The notes beneath the pieces are model-generated. The model saw only the letters and a program-made list of their open reading frames with translations, was not told the DNA's origin and ran no database searches. The translations under genes were made by a program, and so were the position numbers. Shown here piece by piece: positions 15,698 through 21,975 of a DNA stretch of 33,252 nucleotides. Position 1 is the stretch's first letter. Every line of letters begins with the position of its first letter. This DNA comes from Bacteriovoracaceae bacterium (lineage in GTDB: Bacteria > Bdellovibrionota > Bacteriovoracia > Bacteriovoracales > Bacteriovoracaceae). Where the stretch lies: the NCBI GenBank assembly GCA_023151145.1, contig JAKLJM010000004.1, positions 1 to 33,252 on the forward strand, in the 5' to 3' direction.

Positions 15698-16197
15698 TGA
15701 AGAACAAAAAACAACTAGAATCAAATATTGCAGAACATACTTTTGAAACGACGATTGGCTGCTTTTTAATAAAAGCGACAGATGAACATCTGGTTTATTT
15801 AGATTTTATTTCGCCGACAAAGCTAAAAGCAACGACAACATTAAAGCATCCCATTTTAAAAGATGCTGAAAAACAATTAAAAGAATTTATTGCTGGCAAA
15901 CGAACAAAGTTTGATCTTCCGTTAAAATTTGAAGGTACAGACTTTCAAAATAAAGTGTGGAAAGAGTTATTAAAAATACCTTTTGGTAAAACTGTTAGCT
16001 ACAAAGATTTAGCGATAAAAATGGGGGGAACTCGTTTTAGTCGTGCCGTCGGAGGTGCCGTCGGTAAAAATCCTCTAGCGGTTTTTATTCCCTGCCACCG
16101 TGTATTGGCTACCAATGGTAGTATTGGGGGCTTTTCAGGAGGTTTACCGATGAAAAGAAAATTACTAGCGATAGAAAATAAAGAAAGGGCCTTATAA
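15694..16197 (+). CDS. ogt: Methylated-DNA--protein-cysteine S-methyltransferase
   Basis: Suicide DNA-repair protein that moves the methyl group from O6-methylguanine (or O4-methylthymine) to its own Cys. The C-terminal DNA-binding domain is complete: FQNKVWKELLKIPFGKTVSYKDLA, the arginine-finger region FSRAVGGAVGKNP, active-site IPCHRV (Cys codon 16093-16095) and GFSGGLPMKRKLL. The N-terminal ribonuclease-H-like domain is present but divergent. The length of 167 aa is typical for Ogt; there is no AdaA/AraC domain. ATG 15694 overlaps the stop of the acetyltransferase gene (ATGA); ATG 15685 and 15697 are alternatives. The stop codon lies in a palindrome that also contains the stop of the converging M48 gene. 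Confidence 0.94.
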   Translation: MMKNKKQLESNIAEHTFETTIGCFLIKATDEHLVYLDFISPTKLKATTTLKHPILKDAEKQLKEFIAGKRTKFDLPLKFEGTDFQNKVWKELLKIPFGKTVSYKDLAIKMGGTRFSRAVGGAVGKNPLAVFIPCHRVLATNGSIGGFSGGLPMKRKLLAIENKERAL

Positions 16198-16204
16198 GGC
16201 CCTT
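16185..16204. terminator. Bidirectional terminator containing both converging stop codons
   Basis: AAGGGCCTTA (16185-16194) and TAAGGCCCTT (16195-16204) form a perfect 20-nt palindrome. The ogt stop is 16195-16197 and the minus-strand M48 stop is 16192-16194, so the two genes end inside the same hairpin. T-rich sequence follows on both strands (AATGCTTTT on plus; TCTTTATTTT on minus). Confidence 0.72.
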
Positions 16205-17436
16205 AATGCTTTTATGCGATCTCTCGCATGTGGATGTGAGTGATAAAAATTACTATACAATTGATCTTGCACAGTTGAACTAGCGTTATCTTTGTATAGT
16301 TTCAAAAGAGAAGAAATTAGCTTTTCTTTTTTTGAAACTAGACTGGCAAACTGATCAGCTTCATATTCGTGTTTACGTGAAAAATGAGTCGATATGGGTG
16401 TACTAAAAAATGTATAAACACCAGAGACCATAGAAAAAAGAGCTAGGGTTAAATAGTTTGTTTGAGTCATCACTCCATGGCCCATATAAAAAGCAGGCAA
16501 TTTCATCAACACTGCTAAAATATAAAGTCCTAAAAAGAGCGTTAACCAAGAAACAAAAATCATTTTATAGATATGAAACCTTTTATAGTGGCCAAGTTCA
16601 TGTGCTAAAATAGCTTCTACTTCTTCTGGATCTAATGTCTTTAATAACGTATCAAAAAAGACGATACGTTTGTTTTTACCAAATCCTGTAAAGTATGCAT
16701 TCCCATGTCCTGTTCTTTTTGAAGCGTCCATAATGAAGAGACCATTTGATTTAAAATCACATTTGGCCAATAAATTATTGATTCTTTCTTTAAGTGATTC
16801 GTCTTCTAAAGGAGAAAATTTATTAAAGATGGGAGCAATAAATGTTGGATAGATAAAAATCATGAGTAATTGAAATAAAACGATGGTCACAAATGTATAG
16901 AGCCACCAAAGATCATTTAATTTATCCATGATCATCAATACGACATAAAGAAGAGGGAAACCAATGATGGCCGAAAGCAAAATTCCCTTAAGCATGTCTG
17001 TGATAAAAGTTTTTTTCGTCGTTTTGTTAAAACCGTATTTTTCTTCAAGAACGAAAGTAGAATAAAGAGTTTCTGGTAAACCTAAAATTCCGGAAATGAG
17101 CGCCAACCCAGCGAAAAAAGCAATACCTGCTAAATTAGTCGAAAGGCCTAGAAAGGCAATTTGACGATGAAGAAGTTCTAATCCGCCACCAAGAGTCCAT
17201 AATAATAAAATGATAAGATCAAACGTTCTAAAGAAACGCGCGGTCTTTAGTTTATCTAAGCTGTAATCAATAGCTTTTTGATGATCTGCTAATGCAATTG
17301 TGTCTGCAAAATCGGCCGGAACTTTATCACGGTTGGATTCTAGGGTTTTGACTTGGCGTAATTCTAAGTAAGATTGCACTAGGACCTTGGCCAAAAGAAA
17401 TCCTAGAAAAATGCGGCTAATTGTAATGGGTTCCAT
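16192..17436 (-). CDS. Ste24-type integral membrane zinc metalloprotease (M48)
   Basis: Multi-pass membrane protease of the CAAX-prenyl-protease-1 family; in bacteria, which lack prenylated CAAX substrates, such proteins are generally assigned to membrane protein quality control. Seen: at least six hydrophobic segments, the N-terminal peptidase_M48_N region (LETLYS-like LPETLYSTFVLEEKYGFN), zinc motif AILAHELGHY (His279, Glu280, His283), third ligand in RKHEYEADQFA (Glu357) and the C-terminal SHPHARDRIKAL. The length of 414 aa is normal. The start at 17436 is chosen because AGAGGA lies 6 nt upstream; the extra 16 residues of a longer frame are hydrophilic and precede no RBS. It diverges from the metallo-beta-lactamase gene with 49 nt between starts and overlaps the ogt 3' end by 6 nt. 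Confidence 0.93.
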   Translation of the reverse strand: MEPITISRIFLGFLLAKVLVQSYLELRQVKTLESNRDKVPADFADTIALADHQKAIDYSLDKLKTARFFRTFDLIILLLWTLGGGLELLHRQIAFLGLSTNLAGIAFFAGLALISGILGLPETLYSTFVLEEKYGFNKTTKKTFITDMLKGILLSAIIGFPLLYVVLMIMDKLNDLWWLYTFVTIVLFQLLMIFIYPTFIAPIFNKFSPLEDESLKERINNLLAKCDFKSNGLFIMDASKRTGHGNAYFTGFGKNKRIVFFDTLLKTLDPEEVEAILAHELGHYKRFHIYKMIFVSWLTLFLGLYILAVLMKLPAFYMGHGVMTQTNYLTLALFSMVSGVYTFFSTPISTHFSRKHEYEADQFASLVSKKEKLISSLLKLYKDNASSTVQDQLYSNFYHSHPHARDRIKALRAL

Positions 17437-17468
17437 ATTCTTTCCTCTAAGTGACAACTTCTTTTCAG

Positions 17469-17474
17469 TATAAT
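17469..17474 (+). promoter_or_regulatory. Candidate -10 element for a near-leaderless transcript
   Basis: TATAAT at 17469-17474 lies 11 nt before ATG 17486, which has no SD. Transcription would start only about 5 nt before the ATG. No clear -35 is seen. Confidence 0.35.
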
Positions 17475-17485
17475 AAGATGCCACT

Positions 17486-18220
17486 ATGAAAGTCCATGTC
17501 CATTTTCATCAAAACAGCTTGAGAAACTTCTCTTATCTTTTAGAAAATTCTAAAGGTGAGGCAATTCTTATTGATCCATTTTCAGGGGATTATTGGCGAG
17601 AGTTTTTAAATTCAAAGCACTTAGCATTAGTTGGACTTTTTTTTACCCACGATCATCCTGATCATTATGCGGGAGAATCAGTTTTTTCAAATGAGATTTT
17701 ACGTGTTGCACACCCGAATGCAAGACTTCCTTTTCCCTTTAAAGCTGTGCAAAATCTAGACAAAATATTTATTGATTTTTGCGACGAGCGCTCTTTTTTA
17801 AGAATCAATTTTACTCCAGGGCATGTGGGTACTCATTTGGCACTTGAATGGTGGCAAGATGAAGTACTTGTGGGCTTTTTTTCTGGAGATTGTTTATTCA
17901 ATGCTGGTATTGGTAACACAAAGAATGGAGGAGATGTAGCAGTCCTTTTTAAAACCGTTCAAAGGCTCTCAACAATTCTCAGTAAAGAAACCATTCTTTA
18001 TCCGGGACATGATTATATTCAACGTAACTTAGAATTCAATTTACATTATTCGGATCGACATAAGCTGATGTTGCAGTTTCTTTTAGAAATGAAAGAACAG
18101 TATGAAAAGAGTGGGTATCAATTTATGACGATGGATAATGAATTTAAAATGAACCCGTATTTAAATAATAACGATCAGGAAAATTTTTTTGATCTGCGCC
18201 GCTTGCGTGATCAATGGTAA
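17486..18220 (+). CDS. Metallo-beta-lactamase-fold hydrolase, glyoxalase-II-like
   Basis: Cytoplasmic metal-dependent thioester hydrolase or relative (GloB/ETHE1 type). Seen in order: IDPFSGDYW, binuclear metal motif THDHPDHYAG, TPGHVGTH, FSGDCLFNAGIG and LYPGHDYI, giving all expected His/Asp ligands. The C-terminal FKMNPYL resembles the glyoxalase II substrate-domain end (E..NPFLR), and residues 180-244 are long enough to hold that helical region. The family splits glutathione thioesters, persulfides or other thioesters; the actual substrate cannot be told. No glyoxalase I gene is nearby. The start ATG 17486 has no SD and a TATAAT box ends 11 nt upstream, hinting at leaderless translation. 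The gene is followed by bcp after 24 nt. Confidence 0.88.
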   Translation: MKVHVHFHQNSLRNFSYLLENSKGEAILIDPFSGDYWREFLNSKHLALVGLFFTHDHPDHYAGESVFSNEILRVAHPNARLPFPFKAVQNLDKIFIDFCDERSFLRINFTPGHVGTHLALEWWQDEVLVGFFSGDCLFNAGIGNTKNGGDVAVLFKTVQRLSTILSKETILYPGHDYIQRNLEFNLHYSDRHKLMLQFLLEMKEQYEKSGYQFMTMDNEFKMNPYLNNNDQENFFDLRRLRDQW

Positions 18221-18244
18221 TTCATTGGTAAAAAAGGATTGTTT

Positions 18245-18715
18245 ATGTCGACATTAAAAATTGGAAATTTAGCTCCTAAATTTAATTTACTTAATCAGCG
18301 CGAAGAAAAAGTAGCGTTAAAAGATTTTTTAGGCTTTTGGGTTGTCCTTTATTTTTACCCCAAAGCTATGACTCCAGGATGTAGCGTTCAAGCTTGTGGA
18401 CTTCGCGACACGATGAAGGAATTTAAAAAAAGAAAGATCACTATTTTGGGTGTCAGCCCAGATGAACCAAAGAAGCTATTGAAATTCGAAGAAAAAGAAA
18501 AACTAAATTTTGATCTTTTATCTGATGTTGATCATGACTTGGCCGAGAAATACGGGGTTTGGGGATTAAAAAAATTTATGGGTCGAGAGTACATGGGGAT
18601 TCTTCGTACTACATTTATCATCGGTCCTGATGGCAAACTGAAGCATATTATGGATGATGTCAAAACAAAGACTCACCATGACGATGTTTTAAATTGGATA
18701 ATTGAAAATTCATAA
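18245..18715 (+). CDS. bcp: Peroxiredoxin, BCP/PrxQ type
   Basis: Thiol peroxidase that reduces H2O2 and organic peroxides using thioredoxin. Seen: VVLYFYPKAMTPGCSVQACGLRD with peroxidatic Cys46 and resolving Cys51, the i+5 arrangement typical of BCP; then ILGVSPDEPKKLLKF and LRTTFIIGPDGKL. The length of 156 aa is standard. ATG 18245 is preferred over the upstream TTG 18239 because AAGGA is 7 nt before it. It probably shares a transcript with the preceding metallo-hydrolase gene and fits an oxidative/electrophile defence set with the fRMsr fusion and ogt. Confidence 0.95.
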   Translation: MSTLKIGNLAPKFNLLNQREEKVALKDFLGFWVVLYFYPKAMTPGCSVQACGLRDTMKEFKKRKITILGVSPDEPKKLLKFEEKEKLNFDLLSDVDHDLAEKYGVWGLKKFMGREYMGILRTTFIIGPDGKLKHIMDDVKTKTHHDDVLNWIIENS

Positions 18716-18723
18716 AACTTTAA

Positions 18724-18733
18724 CTTAATTAAG
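18724..18733. repeat. Short palindrome CTTAATTAAG upstream of the EEP nuclease gene
   Basis: A perfect 10-bp palindrome lies just before the larger start-site inverted repeat. It could be an operator half of the regulatory region; weak on its own. Confidence 0.25.
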
Positions 18734-18735
18734 CT

Positions 18736-18777
18736 CATAGGCCCTGATACACTTAAGCAACTTTTGGAGGGCCTATG
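18736..18777 (+). promoter_or_regulatory. Inverted repeat pairing with RBS and start codon of the EEP gene
   Basis: CATAGGCCCT (18736-18745) is perfectly complementary to AGGGCCTATG (18768-18777), whose last three bases are the ATG at 18775. The SD (GGAGGG at 18766-18771) is partly in the right arm. The loop is 22 nt. In RNA this would hide both SD and start codon. Confidence 0.55.
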
Positions 18778-19935
18778 AAGTTAGTTTCCACGATTTTTTT
18801 ATCGTTCTTATTCACTCTGTCGATCTCAGCGAAGACTCTTGAGATCATGTCTTACAATGTTGAAAATCTTTTCGATGCTAAACCTGACGTAGTTAATGGT
18901 AAGGGAAAAGAAGATTTTGCTTATCTTCCAAAAGATCATCCGGAAAAAGAAAAGGGCTGTAAAACAGTTGCAAAATTTAGAAAAAGAGAATGTTACGAAA
19001 CGAACTGGACCGAAGCAAAAGTTGATTTAAAATTAGAAAATATTAAAACGGCCGTTGAGTCTGAAAGAAATGGTAAAGCTGATTTTTTAGGATTAATTGA
19101 AGTTGAAAACAAAGAAGTAGTACAAAGATTAGCGCAAAAATTAGGTTATACCAATGTCGAAATCACTGAATCCCCTGACGAAAGAGGTGTAGATGTTGCC
19201 TTACTTTTCAATGAGTCAGACTCTATTAAAAAAGTATCAAACACCGAACATGTCATCGACGTTGAAAGACCAACTCGAAATATTTTAGAAGTAGAATTTT
19301 TATTAGATGGTAAATTTCCCTTAACGATTTTTGTGAATCATTGGCCAAGTTTAGCGAATCCAGATTCTTGGAGAATTAAAGCTGCAGAAAAACTTGTGGC
19401 AAGAATGAAAGAGATTCAAACTAAAAATTCCCAAATGTCGTTTGTTGCCATTGGTGACTTCAATACCATTCCAGAAAATAATCCACACCCATTTACAACT
19501 GTCCTTCAAAAAGATGGTCTGATGATTGATGGTTTTGAAAACATGGTAAAGAGTGGCAAAGTCTCAGCTGATGAAATGGCAAAAATGCCAAAGGGCAGTT
19601 ATTTTTATGCCAAACAAAAACAGTGGAATATGTTAGATCGAATTTTTTATTCACAAAATTTAATAGATGGTAAAGAAATAGAAATTACTCCTGAAAGTTT
19701 TAGAATTCATATGCCAAAAGCAGTTTTAAGAGAATGGACAATTGGTAAAAATGATGATCCCAAAACATTTGTTCCCTTTTTTGTTCCGAAGTCATTTAAA
19801 CATGAAAAGGACACTAAAGAAGAAATGGGATTTTCAGACCACTTACCAATTTATGTAAAATTAGAAGTTCCAGAAGTTAAAAAAGAAGTGAAGAAAGAAG
19901 CAAAAAAAGAAAGTAAAAAGAAGAGTAAAAAATAA
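18775..19935 (+). CDS. Secreted endonuclease/exonuclease/phosphatase family protein
   Basis: Exported member of the EEP (DNase I-like, Mg-dependent) superfamily. Signal peptide MKLVSTIFLSFLFTLSISA. Catalytic landmarks: IMSYNVENLFDA, FLGLIEVENKE (metal Glu), FVNHWPSL (His), IGDFNTIPE (Asp/Asn) and GFSDHLPIYV (Asp-His). These are the full set for an active nuclease or phosphatase. The segment with RKRECYETNW and a nearby Cys (EKGCKT) could hold a disulphide. The C-terminal tail (about 370-386) is almost only Lys, Glu and Ser. In predators such enzymes can digest prey DNA or scavenge phosphate; this is inference. GGAGGG precedes the ATG but is in an inverted repeat. A terminator follows directly. 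Confidence 0.9.
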   Translation: MKLVSTIFLSFLFTLSISAKTLEIMSYNVENLFDAKPDVVNGKGKEDFAYLPKDHPEKEKGCKTVAKFRKRECYETNWTEAKVDLKLENIKTAVESERNGKADFLGLIEVENKEVVQRLAQKLGYTNVEITESPDERGVDVALLFNESDSIKKVSNTEHVIDVERPTRNILEVEFLLDGKFPLTIFVNHWPSLANPDSWRIKAAEKLVARMKEIQTKNSQMSFVAIGDFNTIPENNPHPFTTVLQKDGLMIDGFENMVKSGKVSADEMAKMPKGSYFYAKQKQWNMLDRIFYSQNLIDGKEIEITPESFRIHMPKAVLREWTIGKNDDPKTFVPFFVPKSFKHEKDTKEEMGFSDHLPIYVKLEVPEVKKEVKKEAKKESKKKSKK

Positions 19936-19939
19936 ATTA

Positions 19940-19964
19940 GGGAGCGTGAATGCTCCCTTTTTTT
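19940..19964 (+). terminator. Rho-independent terminator of the EEP gene
   Basis: GGGAGC (19940-19945), 6-nt loop, GCTCCC (19952-19957), then seven T (19958-19964). The converging M48 lipoprotein gene ends in the T-run; on its strand the hairpin is followed by a T-rich stretch, so it may serve both genes. Confidence 0.88.
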
Positions 19965-20763
19965 ATGGGATTAAATTTCTACCAATACCTTTTTTCTTTG
20001 AAGCTTCGTAGTAAGGCATAACTTTTGGTAACAAGCTTTTTAAATACTCTTTACGGTTGTGCGAGTTGGGATGTGTAGATAAAAATTCTGGTGGAGATTT
20101 ACCGCCATCAGCTTTTGAAAAACGATCCCAAAAATTTACTGCTTCTCGCGGATCATATCCGGCTTTGGCCATTAACACTAATCCAATTTCATCTGCTTCA
20201 GTTTCATGACTTCTAGAAAATGGAAGAATGACTCCATAGGTAGCCCCAGCTCCAAGAGCCGCCATGACTAATGTTTTTTTCGTTGAATCCATTTTTGATA
20301 AGCCAATAACCGCAAGTCCAGCCATGGCTGCGTTGGTGGCCATCTGTTGGCTCATGCGCTGACCGCCGTGACGAAGGAGGGCATGGCCTATTTCGTGTCC
20401 CATGACAGCTGCTAAGCCGGCTTCATTTTGAGCATAGGGAAAAAGCCCGGTATAGACAGCCACTTTACCTCCTGGGAGACAAAAAGCATTGGGAGTATTT
20501 GGAGAATCAATTGTTTTAAATTCCCAAACGTATTCAGGTTTTCCTGAAATTTTTGCTAAATCATTGCCAATTTCTTCGACGATCTTTGATGCTTTAGAAT
20601 TTGTGATAATTTTTTCTTTACTTAAAATTTCTTTGTACGCATCAGCCCCTTGTGAATTTTCTGAATCTTCACTGGTTAGTAGAAATGCTCTTTTGTCTGT
20701 TCCTGGCAATCTGGCACAGCTTAAAAGTGAAATTGAAGCGAGTATGAAGATAATACGTTTCAT
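19963..20763 (-). CDS. Outer-membrane-type lipoprotein metalloprotease (M48, LoiP/YggG-like)
   Basis: Zinc endopeptidase with a lipoprotein signal: MKRIIFILASISLLSC, lipid-modified Cys16. The peptidase domain has PNAFCLPGGKVAVYTGL, the zinc motif VMGHEIGHALLRHGG (His123, Glu124, His127), third ligand in SHETEADEIG and the terminal LSTHPNSHNRKEYLK. This layout is that of LoiP/BepA-type periplasmic quality-control proteases, without the BepA TPR domain (length 266). AGAGG is the SD 7 nt before the ATG. It is 22 nt downstream of the DUF4911-like gene and probably co-transcribed. The second M48 gene of the window (16192-17436) is of the distinct membrane Ste24 class. Confidence 0.93.
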   Translation of the reverse strand: MKRIIFILASISLLSCARLPGTDKRAFLLTSEDSENSQGADAYKEILSKEKIITNSKASKIVEEIGNDLAKISGKPEYVWEFKTIDSPNTPNAFCLPGGKVAVYTGLFPYAQNEAGLAAVMGHEIGHALLRHGGQRMSQQMATNAAMAGLAVIGLSKMDSTKKTLVMAALGAGATYGVILPFSRSHETEADEIGLVLMAKAGYDPREAVNFWDRFSKADGGKSPPEFLSTHPNSHNRKEYLKSLLPKVMPYYEASKKKGIGRNLIP

Positions 20764-20785
20764 TTTGGCCTCTGGTAAAAATTAT

Positions 20786-21055
20786 TTATTCAAATGAAAG
20801 TTGTTCGTTGACTAAAAAGGTCAATGGAAATTTTTCAGCGCATTTATTTAATACATGATCAACTTGCTCTTTTAATCTCAAATCTCCTTTGAGATCAATA
20901 TCGCGAAATTGATCGTGGGGATTAAAGGGAAGAGTAGAGTAAAAACAAAGACCTTCGTTGGCTTCAAATTGAAAATAAAAAAACGCCGAATCTTCTTTGT
21001 TTAATCGAATGACGTAATGAAATAACGATTTCGCTTGAGTGTTTTGATCAGTCAT
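20786..21055 (-). CDS. Small conserved protein, DUF4911-like
   Basis: A cytoplasmic 89-residue protein without signal or membrane segment. The pattern 'hydrophobic-arginine strand, Y/F-F-Q-F-E-x-N-E-G-L' (HYVIRLNKEDSAFFYFQFEANEG) followed by a helix near the C-terminus recalls DUF4911, a small alpha-beta domain of unknown function. This assignment is from memory of the family pattern and is moderate at best. It starts 104 nt from the divergent -35/-10 of the TPR lipoprotein gene and precedes the M48 lipoprotein gene by 22 nt. A -10-like TATAAT on the minus strand (21095-21100) could be its promoter. Confidence 0.6.
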   Translation of the reverse strand: MTDQNTQAKSLFHYVIRLNKEDSAFFYFQFEANEGLCFYSTLPFNPHDQFRDIDLKGDLRLKEQVDHVLNKCAEKFPLTFLVNEQLSFE

Positions 21056-21123
21056 AGTGCTCTCAATATTAAATTTATAAATTGGTTTTATATCATTATA
21101 TGCAAAAACTCAAAGGGCTTTGA

Positions 21124-21151
21124 TTGACTTCAATTCAAGTTGCTTTACAAT
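21124..21151 (+). promoter_or_regulatory. Sigma-70-like promoter of the TPR lipoprotein / LysM operon
   Basis: TTGACT (21124-21129) and TACAAT (21146-21151) are separated by 16 nt, close to consensus, about 50 nt before the GTG start at 21202. This is the best promoter match I see in the window. Confidence 0.55.
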
Positions 21152-21201
21152 GAAATTAAGTGCCTAGTTTCGAATGCTTAATATGTCATGGAGGACGAAA
21201 A

Positions 21202-21975
21202 GTGAAAAGGATTTTTAGCACACAGCGAATGAGTATTTTTAGCGTATTAGTTTCTACGCTGTTGTTAACTTCTTGTTCACAATTATTGGCCCACCGAGAT
21301 GAAAATGAAACGAGTGTCGTTGCCAGTGCCAATCAAGAGTCTGTGCCTCGTGCTCAGTATGATGAACTGGCGAGAAAGTATCAAGAGCTTTTAAATAAAT
21401 CTAAAAATTTAAAAACAACAGAAGATCAAAATGCAGTTTCTGTTTCAGAGTTACCTTCAAATATTAATGACGGCGCAGCTAAGCCCATGCTCGGAGCGGA
21501 GTCTACAAATTTAGATCCATCTGAATTAGTTAATAAATTAGATGCTAATTTTCCTGATAAAAAAACCGAAGTCACTCTTATCGATGCACCAGCTGCTGCG
21601 CCAACAGCCATTGGTGTTCAAGAAGTTTTTTATACAGATGATGTTGATGAACAAATTAAACAACTAAGAGAAGTTGGAAATTTAGTTCGTGTTAATAAAT
21701 TTGAAGATGCTTTGGCCATACTAAAAAATTTAGAAAATTCTAAAGAAAAACAAATTCAAGTTAGAGCAAAAATGATGCTCGGGGATTTATTGTTTAACCA
21801 AGGCGAGTACGATTTATCGATGCAAGTATATGAAGAAGTTATTACTAAATATGCGTTTAGCGGATTAGTTTTAAAAGCTCTCGGAAAGTTGGTTGCCTGT
21901 AGTGAAAAATTGAAACAACCTGAAAAACAAGCTAAGTACTATTCGCTCCTCCATGATTTTTTTGAGGCAGGCTAA
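21202..21975 (+). CDS. Lipoprotein with C-terminal TPR-like repeats
   Basis: Envelope lipoprotein of 257 residues. GTG 21202 is chosen because GGAGG (21190-21194) is 7 nt upstream and the protein then begins with a lipoprotein signal (MKRIFSTQRMSIFSVLV, lipobox LLTSC, Cys25). A short helical segment (QYDELARKYQELLNKSKNL) and a low-complexity linker follow. Residues about 165-257 form at least two TPR-like helix pairs (EDALAILKNLEN; LGDLLFNQGEYDLSMQVYEEVI; LKALGKLVACSEKL), resembling YbgF/BamD-type scaffolds. Its stop overlaps the ATG of the LysM gene (TAATG), indicating coupled synthesis and a likely joint role at the cell wall. Confidence 0.82.
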   Translation: MKRIFSTQRMSIFSVLVSTLLLTSCSQLLAHRDENETSVVASANQESVPRAQYDELARKYQELLNKSKNLKTTEDQNAVSVSELPSNINDGAAKPMLGAESTNLDPSELVNKLDANFPDKKTEVTLIDAPAAAPTAIGVQEVFYTDDVDEQIKQLREVGNLVRVNKFEDALAILKNLENSKEKQIQVRAKMMLGDLLFNQGEYDLSMQVYEEVITKYAFSGLVLKALGKLVACSEKLKQPEKQAKYYSLLHDFFEAG

